64,000 nt of DNA from Arthrobacter sp. AZCC_0090 (GCF_014207375.1 NZ_JACHEE010000013.1:1-64000), one strand, 5' to 3'. Numbered from the stretch's first letter, positions 33,489-42,695 are shown. The notes: generated by a model not told the origin, from the letters alone. Numbers and translations: made by a program.

Positions 33489-34261
33489 GCACCAACACGA
33501 TCCAGTGGACCGAACGCGATGTGGAGTCCGCGGCGAAGGTCCTGTCGAAAGCCTCGGCGCAAGGGACGCCGCTGCCCACCCTCACAGACGAAGAAGTGGT
33601 TTCCCTGGACGGCGTCCAGCGCGAACAAGCTGTCCCCACCCCGTGGCTCTCGGCCCAGACGGCGGACCGGAACGTGCTCTGCGGCGTCGCCCTTCGGGGC
33701 CTTCTTGCCAAGGAGCTCGCCTATCCGGTGATCTTCGAAGGCGAGGCCGAGCCGTCCAGGCTGCACGCTACCGAGGAAATCACCGGTGCTTTGGCCCTGC
33801 GCCGTACCGGCCGTCAGGTTGCGTCAATCGAGCGGACAGTTTCGACCGGCAAGCGCTGGCTGTTCATCTACGTCCACGACGACGGCGCGCTGCTTGAGGA
33901 AGTCGACGAGGGCGGACTCCACGGCTTCACCGTAGTCACGGTTGACCAAGTCAGCCGACGCCTTGCGGCGTTTGCGGACCCCAATGGTGCCGCGGCGAAG
34001 GACTCTGAAGCGGTCAGCTACACCCCGGCCGAGTTCGAAGCCTCAGGCGGCGAGTTCCTTGCGGAGACGCAGGCAGTCAGCAACCTGGCAGTCTTCGAAA
34101 CGAACGCCGAAGACCTCCGGACGCTGACGATCTACACGGCGCCCACCTCCGTGCATGTACTCAACCAGGTTGTCACCGAGGGCTCGCTGTCACTCGTGCT
34201 TCGGGAAGTGTCCGCAACAAACCTCGAGGGCACTCTCGCCACCATCGTTTCCGGAAAATAA
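33485..34261 (+). CDS. EspG-like ESX-secretion-associated protein
   Basis: The 258-residue protein shows the alpha/beta pattern of the EspG (ESAT-6 secretion chaperone) family: HATEEITGALALRRTGRQVASIERTV split by turns, then KRWLFIYVHDDGALLEEVDEGG. EspG proteins bind newly made secreted substrates in the cytosol. Here it follows the WXG100-like gene with a 4-bp overlap, so it is probably that protein's dedicated chaperone. Similarity is at the level of fold pattern; I did not see a decisive motif. Confidence 0.6.
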   Translation: MSTNTIQWTERDVESAAKVLSKASAQGTPLPTLTDEEVVSLDGVQREQAVPTPWLSAQTADRNVLCGVALRGLLAKELAYPVIFEGEAEPSRLHATEEITGALALRRTGRQVASIERTVSTGKRWLFIYVHDDGALLEEVDEGGLHGFTVVTVDQVSRRLAAFADPNGAAAKDSEAVSYTPAEFEASGGEFLAETQAVSNLAVFETNAEDLRTLTIYTAPTSVHVLNQVVTEGSLSLVLREVSATNLEGTLATIVSGK

Positions 34262-34323
34262 CCACCAGCAGCCGGGTCGTGCATTCAGAAGTGCGCCCCG
34301 CCGTCGTCATCCCCGAGGATTGC

Positions 34324-34965
34324 ATGGCTAAGAAGAACAACTTCGACGGGCCAACCCGTCTGATCGACGCAAGCAGCCGCCGCCCCGTGAGGCAATACAC
34401 GATGAGCGGCGAGTATTACGTCCGGGCCTCCGCGAGCCGGCACTTCTGGGGCCGCGTCCTCGACGGCGTCGTCTTCCTTGCCGCGTATTCAGTGCTGTGC
34501 CTGCTGGTTGTCGCCGTCCGCAAAGCAATGGAAAACAACCTGGCCACCCTGGAACTGGCATACAACGACGCCTTCTTTTACGCGCTGTTTGCCGGGCTGT
34601 GGTTCGTGGGCCTGTTCGTGTACGGCATGGTCTGGGGAACGTCGGGGCTCTTTGGCGACCGGGCGGCGCACATGCGGTCCGTGCGGATCCAGGATGGAAC
34701 CACCTCCGGCGCCTGGACAGGGGGTTGGCGCGCTATCGCGTGGTCATTCATCCCGCTTTACATCTTCTTGATAGTCGGCAGCATGTTTGAGGTAGCCAAC
34801 GTGGACCACTCCCCCGGCTACATTCCCCTCGACCTGGATTCCGGCCTGGCCCAGGGAAAGCCTCCGATCGAGGATCTTGCGCTCCTCGCCAAAGAAGAGG
34901 CCCAGGCCCGAGTTCACGGCGGACTTCCCAAGCTTTACGGGAGGAACCCGGATGCACGGCCGTAA
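34324..34965 (+). CDS. RDD-family membrane protein
   Basis: This 213-residue protein has the RDD layout: ASRHFWGRVLDGVVFLAAY opening the first helix (about 43-62), a second helix (about 85-110) and a third near 140-160. The ATG was chosen for GAGGA 6 bases ahead; a GTG 45 bp upstream is less likely. RDD proteins act as small transporters or as partners of secretion systems. Position in this operon suggests an accessory to the WXG100/EspG pair. Confidence 0.75.
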   Translation: MAKKNNFDGPTRLIDASSRRPVRQYTMSGEYYVRASASRHFWGRVLDGVVFLAAYSVLCLLVVAVRKAMENNLATLELAYNDAFFYALFAGLWFVGLFVYGMVWGTSGLFGDRAAHMRSVRIQDGTTSGAWTGGWRAIAWSFIPLYIFLIVGSMFEVANVDHSPGYIPLDLDSGLAQGKPPIEDLALLAKEEAQARVHGGLPKLYGRNPDARP

Positions 34966-35632
34966 CTGGCTGGTCCGCCGGGCAGAACGCCGCCTGGCAC
35001 CTGACCTGGGGAAACTTATCCACATCGCATCGTCGTCGAGGATCTTTTGGAGTTGGTTGCTGCCATGCCTAATCATCGGCTTCGTTTTCGGCACGATCGG
35101 GCAATTCGTCAGCCCCGCCAACTCGAGCGACCACACACCTGACAGATTCCAGAATATGCCGGTCTATCTGGTCACTTGCGTGCTGACAGGCCTGGTGCTG
35201 TGGTCGCTGACTTTCGGAATGGCCTTCCGAAAGCTTCTCGTGTTCGACGGCGGAATGGTCGCCTCGTATGCGCAGGAGCGAACCACGCGGATCTTCCGTT
35301 GGAGTCAGGTCGCTCCCGAATCCATCAAAGTGGTCACGAGCCACGATGGCTCTTCCCCTGCGGCGCTCCTGGTTGCCAAGGAGGTGACCCGCCTCGGCGT
35401 CACGGGAAAGTACGCGTTGGTGTTCTGCTCCGAAGGTCCGCCGGACCCGCATCCTGCCGGGGGTCGGGTGCCCAACCGACGTTTTTGGACCTTTGAAAGC
35501 AACCAGGATCCGGCTCCGCTGGTCCGGTCAATCCAGGACGGCATGGTAGCCGCACGTATTCCCGGCGCGGAATGGATCGCCTCACAATCGCTGCCACCCG
35601 CCGTCGTAACGAGCAAAACGGCTCTGGATTAA
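34952..35632 (+). CDS. two-helix membrane protein of unknown function
   Basis: The 226-residue product has two membrane helices (about residues 31-51 and 68-92) and then a cytoplasmic domain. That domain has FDGGMVASYAQERTTRIFRW, which resembles the strand pattern of small PH-like domains. No known family is recognised with confidence. The ATG has GGGAGGAAC and overlaps the RDD gene by 14 bp, making it the fourth member of the operon. Confidence 0.65.
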   Translation: MHGRNWLVRRAERRLAPDLGKLIHIASSSRIFWSWLLPCLIIGFVFGTIGQFVSPANSSDHTPDRFQNMPVYLVTCVLTGLVLWSLTFGMAFRKLLVFDGGMVASYAQERTTRIFRWSQVAPESIKVVTSHDGSSPAALLVAKEVTRLGVTGKYALVFCSEGPPDPHPAGGRVPNRRFWTFESNQDPAPLVRSIQDGMVAARIPGAEWIASQSLPPAVVTSKTALD

Positions 35633-35636
35633 CCGC

Positions 35637-35669
35637 TTGAAAGTCAGATACCTGCCGGTAATGTATGAT
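35637..35669 (+). promoter_or_regulatory. candidate promoter giving a leaderless or near-leaderless mRNA
   Basis: TTGAAA is followed after 16 bp by TAATGT; a better -10, TATGAT (35664-35669), ends only 5 bases before the ATG of the next gene. No ribosome site is present. Either reading places the start of transcription within a few bases of the start codon. Confidence 0.45.
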
Positions 35670-35674
35670 CCACC

Positions 35675-36274
35675 ATGTTCACGCTGACCATCAACCAACG
35701 CGACAGCCGCGGCAACGGAGACCTTGTTCCGCAGCTGCTGAAAGACTTGCGCCACATCCCTGCGCGCCTGGACTTTGACCGCTCGGTGGAAGATGAAGTC
35801 CAAGGCATCGTGGACTCCCCGCATCAGGCTGTGGACACGGCGCTCATCGCTTTGCGGAGCGGGCAATGGTACGTGGGAATCGGCGTCGGGCCTGTCAACG
35901 AACCCCTGCCCAACCAAATCAAAGACGCCTCCGGGCACGGACTGGTCTACGCCCGCCGCGCCGTAGATCGCCTACGGAACGGCAAGGAGCGCATCCCGGT
36001 GGCCGTTGAAGGCCCGATTGCTGCCCTCGCTACCGAGTCGGAGGCCGTGCTACGCCTTCTAGGACACATCGTGCAGCACCGGAGTTTTGCCGAGTGGCGC
36101 GTCCTGGATCTGCTGACGCCCGGCGTGCGTGGGCAACAGAAGGCCGTGGCCCAGGAACTGGGGATCAGTACCCAAGCCGTAAGCAAGGCCCTTGCCCGTG
36201 CCCAGTGGGTAGAGGAGCATGCTGCCCGGCCCGCAGCCGCCCGGCTCCTCGCGATGATCCTCGAGGTTTACTAG
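35675..36274 (+). CDS. SatD-like protein with C-terminal helix-turn-helix
   Basis: The 199-residue actinobacterial protein has an N-terminal SatD-like domain (FTLTINQRDSRGNGD, DRSVEDEVQGIVDSP, WYVGIGVGPVNEPLP). A C-terminal HTH follows: GQQKAVAQELGISTQAVSKA, about 157-176. SatD proteins are linked to phage/defence or stress loci, but function is unsettled. The HTH suggests DNA binding. It stands alone behind the ESX-like operon and seems to be expressed from its own close promoter. Confidence 0.65.
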   Translation: MFTLTINQRDSRGNGDLVPQLLKDLRHIPARLDFDRSVEDEVQGIVDSPHQAVDTALIALRSGQWYVGIGVGPVNEPLPNQIKDASGHGLVYARRAVDRLRNGKERIPVAVEGPIAALATESEAVLRLLGHIVQHRSFAEWRVLDLLTPGVRGQQKAVAQELGISTQAVSKALARAQWVEEHAARPAAARLLAMILEVY

Positions 36275-36297
36275 GGCGTACCCGTGTGCGCAGACCT

Positions 36298-37143
36298 TTA
36301 AAGCAGGCCGCGCAGAATGAGGGCCGCGCCGTCGTCGTACACCGAAGCGGTGACCTCATCCGCTACGGCGATGACTTCCTCGGGCGCTTGGCCCATGGCA
36401 ACGCCACGGCCGGCCCAGCTGAGCATCTCGATGTCATTGCGGCCATCCCCCACCGCCACGGTGTGACGCGGGTGGGTGCCGAGCCGCTGGCGCAACTGTT
36501 CCAGGGCGCTGGCCTTGGTGACTCCGGCGGCGGCGATATCCAGCCAAGCCGTCCAGCCCACCGAGTAGGTGACCCCGGACAACCCTATCTTGCGGATGGC
36601 GGTGGAAAACTCCTCCGCAGTGTTCTCGCTGCTGAACACCACGACGCGTACCGCGGTGGCATCCAGCATGGTTTGGAAATCGACGCCGATTGCCTCGACG
36701 CCGAAGCTGGCGTCCTGGAATCGCTCGGTGGAGAGAAAGTTCCCGTCCTCGTCCTCAAGCGCGTACTTGGCGGACGGAAGCTGCTCGCGGAGAGCCATCA
36801 ACGCCGGAGCGGGATCGAAAGTGGCCTTATGGATGATCTCGTAGCCAGCACCCAACTGCGGATCGAGCCTCAACGTCACGCCGCCGTTGCAGCACACCGC
36901 ATAGCCCCGTTCCAGGCCGATCTGCTCGATGATGGGCAAGGTGGCGTTCAGCGAACGGCCGGTAGCGATCAGGACGTCGTGACCGCCGTCGACGACGGCC
37001 CTTGCGGCTTCGCGGACTCCCTGTGACATGTGGCCATCGTGGTCCACGAGGGTTCCGTCAACATCCAGTGCGACCATGAGTTTGTGATTGAAATTCCGCT
37101 GGTCATCGATGCCAGCGACTGAGGTACCAGTCAAAATAGTCAT
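36298..37143 (-). CDS. HAD-superfamily phosphatase, Cof-like
   Basis: The 281-residue hydrolase has motif I VALDVDGTLVDHDG, motif II ATGRS, and the late lysine plus motif IV VAVGDGRNDIEMLSWAG. The Cof-type cap domain lies between. It should dephosphorylate a sugar phosphate or a cofactor such as FMN or PLP. GGAGG lies very close to the chosen ATG; a GTG further upstream (37191) would restore normal spacing but adds unlikely residues. It converges on the SatD-like gene. Confidence 0.88.
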   Translation of the reverse strand: MTILTGTSVAGIDDQRNFNHKLMVALDVDGTLVDHDGHMSQGVREAARAVVDGGHDVLIATGRSLNATLPIIEQIGLERGYAVCCNGGVTLRLDPQLGAGYEIIHKATFDPAPALMALREQLPSAKYALEDEDGNFLSTERFQDASFGVEAIGVDFQTMLDATAVRVVVFSSENTAEEFSTAIRKIGLSGVTYSVGWTAWLDIAAAGVTKASALEQLRQRLGTHPRHTVAVGDGRNDIEMLSWAGRGVAMGQAPEEVIAVADEVTASVYDDGAALILRGLL

Positions 37144-37210
37144 GCCTCCAGTGAAGCAGACCCCACCGACACCAGCTAGGACGCAGGCCACAGCAAGGGA
37201 TTAACAGGGG

Positions 37211-37248
37211 GTGAATACTCCCACGTTGTCCACAGTGTGAGTATTTAC
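37211..37248. repeat. inverted repeat upstream of the HAD gene
   Basis: Ten-base arms GTGAATACTC and GAGTATTTAC (9 of 10 complementary) flank an 18-base centre. The site lies about 70 bp upstream of the HAD gene and beyond the 3' end of the AbiEi-like gene. It may be an operator or a weak terminator for the latter. Confidence 0.45.
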
Positions 37249-37361
37249 TTGGGCTTTGGCGCTCCCGCTCCCCGGCCGGGCGAGCTCCCCGTCCAGCGTT
37301 GCAGGCCCACTACCCCGGGCCTTGTTTCCCGTTCCGGCACTTGTGGGCGGGATATCAGAAT

Positions 37362-38447
37362 CTAGCGCCCTGGCCGAGGACGTAGCCCGGCGCGCAGGAG
37401 CTTCTGCCGCAGGCGGCCTGGCTGTTCCAGGTCTGCCCAATTCCATCTAGCGAGGGTGAACCCCAATCCTCGAATGCGGTCTTCACGTAGCTTTTCCCGA
37501 TAGACGACTTCTTCGGCGCTTAGATCTCCCCGCAAGCCCTCGTCCAGATACTTTTGCTTGCCATCGAACTCGCCGGCGACCCGCTGTTCCGGCCACCAGA
37601 AATCGGTTCTGGCAACGAACTGCCCCGAGTCGACAATCGTGTGCTGTTGGACGGGCTGCTCGAGTCCCAACAATTCGATGGCCGCCCTGCTGAACGATTC
37701 CCCAGCCGATTCGGATTTCGTGTGGGCCAAGTTCGCGATGCGGATAGCACGGCGTTTGGCGGCATCGGTAGCGACTCCATCCAATGCCAAGGCCATGCCA
37801 GGATGATCTGACAGACGAGCATCTTGACCGAGTGAGCCCTGCTCCCAAAGCATGCGCGCGATTCCCTCAGCCACTACCAGAGCACTGCTGAATAGTGAGG
37901 TGCACATGACGTCGAGAGCCGTTTGCACCGGACCCGTACAAGCGACATCACCGGCAACCACCGCATCAGTTTCCCGTTGAAGCACATATCGCATGGGATG
38001 GTTGCCGACGCTCCGGGCCTGATTGGCAAGAGCGTTGTTTCCGTGGACCACAAAAGTTGCAGCGCGCCGGCCGGTGATTCGCTCCGAGGAAGTGGCTAGG
38101 TCAACGAACGTCGGGGGCCGAAGCGTCGGGACCCCGAGCACCACTGCCGCAGTCTCCCGACAAAAGACCGGCTGGTCGAACGCCAGACCCACCGCCGCCG
38201 CTGACCATTCGAACCGCTCGCTCGGAGTCGCATCCACCCACTCCGAGGTTTTCAGGTAGTAGCCGCGCCGGAGCCGGACAAGCCGGCCAGACCTGAAGTG
38301 GTGGTGAATCGCCGACGTGGATCCGGTGAGGGCCAAACGTTCGGCGGAGACAATGAGCTGCGAGGGGATGTCCATGGAAATACTGTCCATGGATCGTACC
38401 GTCGAGTCAGCCGTGCCGCGCCTCCATGTGGATAAGTCGAGCTGCAT
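37362..38447 (-). CDS. AbiEi-like antitoxin-domain protein with nuclease-like C-terminus
   Basis: This 361-residue protein starts with a small winged helix like AbiEi antitoxins (LIVSAERLALTGSTSAIHHH, then RLVRLRRGYYL). A middle domain with the conserved ETAAVVLGVP follows. The C-terminus resembles DUF559/Vsr-type endonuclease folds (ARTDFWWPEQRVAGEFDGK, then REKLREDRIRGLGF). No AbiEii toxin gene is adjacent. The start is uncertain: in-frame ATGs at 38390 and 38375 are nearer to the conserved part. Such orphans are common in actinobacteria and their role is unknown. Confidence 0.7.
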   Translation of the reverse strand: MQLDLSTWRRGTADSTVRSMDSISMDIPSQLIVSAERLALTGSTSAIHHHFRSGRLVRLRRGYYLKTSEWVDATPSERFEWSAAAVGLAFDQPVFCRETAAVVLGVPTLRPPTFVDLATSSERITGRRAATFVVHGNNALANQARSVGNHPMRYVLQRETDAVVAGDVACTGPVQTALDVMCTSLFSSALVVAEGIARMLWEQGSLGQDARLSDHPGMALALDGVATDAAKRRAIRIANLAHTKSESAGESFSRAAIELLGLEQPVQQHTIVDSGQFVARTDFWWPEQRVAGEFDGKQKYLDEGLRGDLSAEEVVYREKLREDRIRGLGFTLARWNWADLEQPGRLRQKLLRAGLRPRPGR

Positions 38448-38598
38448 ACGACAATTCGTCTAAGCATCCCGGGGCTTGTTTCCCACGATGGCACCTCAAG
38501 CAGCCGAATCGGAAACAGGCCCCGGAATCGCGATGCGGACGCCCCAAAGCGGGGCGCAGCCGCTAGCGGTGGACAAGAAGCCTCGCCCGACGGACTCG

Positions 38599-39879
38599 TT
38601 ACAGGACCGGCAAGACCTCGAGGCCGCCGAGGTACTTCTGGAGCGCCTTGGGGACGTTGACCGAGCCGTCTGGGTTCTGGTGGTGCTCCAGGATGGCCAC
38701 AATCCAGCGGGTGGTGGCCAGGGTGCCGTTCAGGGTGGCGACGGCTCGGGTGCCCTTCGCAACGCCGTCCTCGTTGACCGCGCGCTCACGGATGTTGAGG
38801 CGACGGGCCTGGAAGGTGGTGCAGTTGGACGTGGACGTGAGCTCGCGGTACGCATTCTGGGTGGGGACCCAGGCTTCGCAGTCGAACTTGCGGGCAGCGG
38901 ACATGCCGAGGTCGCCGGCAGCGGTGTCGATCACGCGGTACGGGATCTCGACCTTGGCCAGCATTTCCTCTTCCCAGGCCAGGAGGCGCTCGTGCTCGGC
39001 AGCGGCTTCCTCAACCGTGGTGTAGATGAACATCTCCACCTTGTTGAACTGGTGGACACGGATGATGCCACGGGTGTCCTTGCCGTGCGAACCTGCTTCG
39101 CGGCGGTAGCAGGAGCTTTGCCCTGCGTAGCGAATGGGGCCGGCGGAAAGGTCAAGGATCTCGTCCGCGTGGTAGCCGGCGAGGGCCACTTCCGAGGTTC
39201 CCACGAGGTAAAGGTCGTCTTCAGCGAGACGGTAGATCTCGGCGTCGTGCTTTACGTCGAAACCGGTGCCCTGCATGGTCTCAGGACGCACCAAAGTGGG
39301 AGTGATCATGGGCACGAAGCCGGCCTCGATGGCTTGGTCCATGGCCATTTGCAACAGCGCCATCTCCAGGCGCGCACCCACGCCGCGGAGGAAGTAGAAG
39401 CGCGCACCGGATACCTTGGCGCCGCGTTCCATGTCGATCGCGCCAATGAGCTCGCCGATCTCCAGGTGGTCCTTCGGCTCGAAGTCCGGGAATTCGCGTG
39501 GTGTCCCGACGGTCTTGACCACCACGAAATCGTCCTCGCCGCCCTCTGGCACGCCGTCGACGATCAGGTTCGGGATGACACGGAGCAGCTCTTCCTGCTT
39601 GGCCTGGGCGGCGTCCGCTTCAGCAGAGGCAGCCTTGACCGCATTGGCGAGTTCCTTGACTTCGGCCAGCAGCGCCTGCTTTTCCTCGCCCTTGGCCTGT
39701 GCCACCTTCTTGCCGAAGACGTTCTGCTCCGCACGAAGGTTCTCGTAACGGATCAGGGCTGCGCGGCGGTCTGCATCGGCGGAAATGATCGCGTCCACCA
39801 CGGACTCGTCGGCGCCGCGGGCGCGCTGGCTGGCACGGAACTTGTCCGGGTTTTCGCTGAGGTCTTTTACGTCGATCAC
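38599..39879 (-). CDS. serS: seryl-tRNA synthetase
   Basis: SerRS (426 residues) charges tRNA-Ser, and tRNA-Sec where present. It has the long N-terminal coiled-coil arm (about 30-100). Class II motifs follow: GFVPMITPTLVRPETM, RYAGQSSCYRREAGSHGKDT (motif 2) and NGTLATTRWIVAILE (motif 3). The GTG gives the standard N-terminus VIDVKDLSENPD. It has no ribosome site, and TACTCT stands 6 bases ahead, so the mRNA may be leaderless. Confidence 0.96.
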   Translation of the reverse strand: MIDVKDLSENPDKFRASQRARGADESVVDAIISADADRRAALIRYENLRAEQNVFGKKVAQAKGEEKQALLAEVKELANAVKAASAEADAAQAKQEELLRVIPNLIVDGVPEGGEDDFVVVKTVGTPREFPDFEPKDHLEIGELIGAIDMERGAKVSGARFYFLRGVGARLEMALLQMAMDQAIEAGFVPMITPTLVRPETMQGTGFDVKHDAEIYRLAEDDLYLVGTSEVALAGYHADEILDLSAGPIRYAGQSSCYRREAGSHGKDTRGIIRVHQFNKVEMFIYTTVEEAAAEHERLLAWEEEMLAKVEIPYRVIDTAAGDLGMSAARKFDCEAWVPTQNAYRELTSTSNCTTFQARRLNIRERAVNEDGVAKGTRAVATLNGTLATTRWIVAILEHHQNPDGSVNVPKALQKYLGGLEVLPVL

Positions 39880-39990
39880 CAGACAAGAGTATCGAATGAG
39901 GGCACAGCTCCGTGGCCAGCGTCCGACGGCGGCAGGCACCCGCTGCTGCATGCGCTGCTTCACCCCCCGGCGGGATAGGGTTGAAGTACC

Positions 39991-41037
39991 ATGAGCGATT
40001 GGATCCTATACGTGATTCTCGCTGGGGGCGTGGTCTTCGCCGTCTCCAGTTGGTGGGGTGTGCGCCGGCTCAGGGCCAGGCACACCCGCAGCGCCGTCCG
40101 CGAAGACGCACACAAGCCCGATCCCGGTTTACAGAGGGTCGCCGTCATCCTCAATCCCGTCAAGGGCAAGGCCGAAGACGCCCGGAGGATCATCCGGGAA
40201 GCCTGTCATCTTGCCGGCTGGGACGAACCCCGCTTCTTCGATACGACTGCTGAGGACCCCGGCCATTCGCAGGCCAAGGCGGCGCTGGCCTACGGGCCCG
40301 ACGTCGTGCTCGTGGGCGGCGGAGACGGCACCGTACGCGTCGTGGCAGAGACCCTCGCTCACACCGACGTCGCGATGGGCCTGATTCCCCTGGGCACCGG
40401 AAACCTCCTGGCACGCAACGTGAACCTGGACGTCAACAACCTGCGGGGCAACATCCAGACCGCCCTCTTCGGCCACCAGCGCTACATCGACACTGCCCGC
40501 ATGGCCATCCACAATGAGCGGACGGGAGCCTCCTCGGAACATGCCTTCCTGGTGATCGCGGGCATGGGCCTGGATGCCGAAGTTGTGGGCGACACCAACG
40601 ACGATCTCAAGAAGGCCGTCGGCTGGCTGGCCTACACGGAGGCCGGCGTCCGCCACCTGCCCGGACGGCGCAAGAAGGTCACCATCGCCATGGATGACGA
40701 GCCCGAGCAGTCCCGGAAGATCCGAAGCGTTCTGTTCGCCAATTGCGGCTTGATTCCAGGCGGCATCGATTTCATTCCCGAGGCAATGATCGACGACGGC
40801 GTCCTCGACGTTGTAGTGATGAGCCCCCGCAGCGCCATCGGCTGGCTCGCCGTGTACGCCAAGATCCTGTTCAAGCACAACCGAAACTTGCCGGTCATGA
40901 ACTTCTACCGTTCGGGCAAGGTGGTCATCCGGAGCAACGAACCCATGGCCACGCAGCTTGATGGTGATCCTTCAGGTGAGGCCACGGAGGTCACCGTCAA
41001 AGTGGAGCCGCGTTCTCTTCTGGTTCGCGTGCAATAA
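39991..41037 (+). CDS. diacylglycerol-kinase-family lipid kinase
   Basis: The 348-residue protein has one N-terminal membrane helix (about 3-22) and a DAGK catalytic domain with the nucleotide motif VVLVGGGDGTVRVV (about 105-118) and GLIPLGTGNLLARN. A second beta-rich domain ends it (LDGDPSGEATEVTVKVEP). It phosphorylates a membrane lipid. Diacylglycerol or a related lipid alcohol is expected; the substrate is not fixed by sequence. Divergent from serS. Confidence 0.9.
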   Translation: MSDWILYVILAGGVVFAVSSWWGVRRLRARHTRSAVREDAHKPDPGLQRVAVILNPVKGKAEDARRIIREACHLAGWDEPRFFDTTAEDPGHSQAKAALAYGPDVVLVGGGDGTVRVVAETLAHTDVAMGLIPLGTGNLLARNVNLDVNNLRGNIQTALFGHQRYIDTARMAIHNERTGASSEHAFLVIAGMGLDAEVVGDTNDDLKKAVGWLAYTEAGVRHLPGRRKKVTIAMDDEPEQSRKIRSVLFANCGLIPGGIDFIPEAMIDDGVLDVVVMSPRSAIGWLAVYAKILFKHNRNLPVMNFYRSGKVVIRSNEPMATQLDGDPSGEATEVTVKVEPRSLLVRVQ

Positions 41038-41064
41038 CTGGCGTGTTTGCAATTTGGCGAGACG

Positions 41065-41283
41065 CTACTTGGCGTTCTTCGCCGCTTCCGCTGCTTTGCG
41101 TTCTGCCAACGCTTTGGCGGCCGCGCGCGCTTCGGATTGCTCGCGGATCATGGCCTGCTCTTCCTCAAAGCGCAAGCGATCGGCCCGGTCGGCTTCGTCG
41201 CCGTCCCAGTCCTGGTTGTCCGCCTTGGGCTTCGGGTTGACGATCATTCCCTGGCCGCTCGTGTCATTGCTATTTCCCGACAT
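41065..41283 (-). CDS. small charged hypothetical protein
   Basis: This 72-residue protein has a disordered acidic first half (NQDWDGDEADRADR) and a helical, coiled-coil-like alanine/glutamate/lysine-rich second half. An excellent ribosome site (GGAGGGAGC) precedes the ATG, which supports expression. No family recognised. It lies between the lipid kinase and pheA, converging on the former. Confidence 0.6.
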   Translation of the reverse strand: MSGNSNDTSGQGMIVNPKPKADNQDWDGDEADRADRLRFEEEQAMIREQSEARAAAKALAERKAAEAAKNAK

Positions 41284-41378
41284 GGCCCGCTCCCTCCGTT
41301 AGGGGCATGCGTCCATCAATTGTGGATCAAGCAAGCATACGCACAGTTTTAGCCACGCGATAGGGGTTGAAGAGTCAA

Positions 41379-42338
41379 TTATCCAACGCTTTGCGGAGCA
41401 GATTCTCCGCCCAGAATGCCGCGAACCCACGCGTGCGCGGACGCGAATGCGGCGTCAGAAGTATGCGGAGCAACCGAGGTTTGCTGTGCGTCGGCCCGGG
41501 CGTAGGAACCCAGGAAGCGGGTGGCCGGACTGATCCGGTGCAGGCCTGCCAAAGCATCGGCCACCCGGGCGTCGGAGGCGTGGCCGTCGGCGTCAATGCT
41601 GAAAAAGTAGTGTCCCAGATACTGGCCGGTGGGCCGGGACTCGATCCTGCTGAGGTTGACGCCGCGGGTGGCGAACTGGTCCAGGATTTCCATCAGGGCG
41701 CCAGGGCGGTCTTCGGGGAGGGGCACCACGACGGTGGTCTTGTCCGAGCCCGTCCGCTCCGTCAGAGCGCCGGGCCGGCTGACCAGGACGAAGCGAGTGA
41801 CCGCGCCGGGGTTATCCCCGATGTTCTCGGCGAGGATGTTCAGGCCAGGCCGTTCGGCGGCGACGAGAGGGGCGCAGATTGCCGCGTCATAGTGCGCGTC
41901 ACCCTCGAGAAGCCCGACGGCGGCAGCCGCCGTCGAGGATCCCGGAACGTATTCCGCATTGGGGATATTATCATCAACCCACAATCTGCACTGGGCCCAC
42001 GCGTGACCGTGGGTGGACACCCGGTGGATGTCCGCGATCTTCACCCCAGGCCGGGCAACCAGCACGAACGTGATGGGCACTAGGGCTTCGCGGATGATGC
42101 GAAGTTCGGTTCCGGTGGCAATGGCATCCAGCGTGGCGGTCACGCCACCTTCTACCGAGTTCTCGATCGGCACCATGGCCGCATCAGCCTCGCCCCGACG
42201 GACGCGCTCGAGTGCCGTGTTCACGTTGGAGCACGGCACCCTGTTGGCTTCTGCCGCGCCGGGGACCTGTAGGAGCGCAGCCTCGGTGAACGTACCTTCC
42301 GGGCCAAGGAAGGTGTAGGTGAGCGCGGAACCCGACAT
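41379..42338 (-). CDS. pheA: prephenate dehydratase
   Basis: PheA (319 residues) converts prephenate to phenylpyruvate in phenylalanine synthesis. The N-terminal YTFLGPEGTFTEAAL, the ENSVEGGV loop and GAVTRFVLV (TRF motif) mark the periplasmic-binding-like catalytic domain. A C-terminal ACT domain (GALMEILDQFATRGVNLSRIESRP) gives phenylalanine feedback inhibition. The tail after residue 285 is extra. AAGGAAT precedes the ATG. Confidence 0.95.
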   Translation of the reverse strand: MSGSALTYTFLGPEGTFTEAALLQVPGAAEANRVPCSNVNTALERVRRGEADAAMVPIENSVEGGVTATLDAIATGTELRIIREALVPITFVLVARPGVKIADIHRVSTHGHAWAQCRLWVDDNIPNAEYVPGSSTAAAAVGLLEGDAHYDAAICAPLVAAERPGLNILAENIGDNPGAVTRFVLVSRPGALTERTGSDKTTVVVPLPEDRPGALMEILDQFATRGVNLSRIESRPTGQYLGHYFFSIDADGHASDARVADALAGLHRISPATRFLGSYARADAQQTSVAPHTSDAAFASAHAWVRGILGGESAPQSVG

Positions 42339-42368
42339 CAGATATTCCTTAGGTGTTATGCGTCGCGG

Positions 42369-42695
42369 CTAGAGGACGACCGGCTTGAGGCCGTTCTCCG
42401 AAACCATGGGGCGGCCGGACTCGAACCACATGTCCATGCCACCGGCGATGTTCGTGGCCGTATAACCCTGCCCCACGAGCCACTGAACAGCCCGGAACGA
42501 GCGCCCTCCGGTGCGGCAAATGACAAAGAAGTCATCGTCCGGATCAAGTTCGTCAAGCCGTGCCGGGATCTGGTCAAGCGGTATGTGAAGGGCGCCCTCA
42601 GCATGACCTGCCACCCATTCGTAATCCTCCCGGACATCCAGGATTTTCGCGTCAGCCGGAACATCGCCGACAGGCACGGTCTCGAAATCGCTCAC
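42369..42695 (-). CDS. single-domain rhodanese-like protein
   Basis: The 108-residue sulfurtransferase domain has the conserved ILDVREDYEWVAGHAEGALHIP split over two strands and the active loop VICRTGGRS with the persulfide-forming Cys near residue 61. It may move sulfur or act as a redox/phosphate-binding domain. GTG with AAGGAA was chosen. It lies upstream of pheA in the same direction, 30 bp apart. Confidence 0.9.
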   Translation of the reverse strand: MSDFETVPVGDVPADAKILDVREDYEWVAGHAEGALHIPLDQIPARLDELDPDDDFFVICRTGGRSFRAVQWLVGQGYTATNIAGGMDMWFESGRPMVSENGLKPVVL

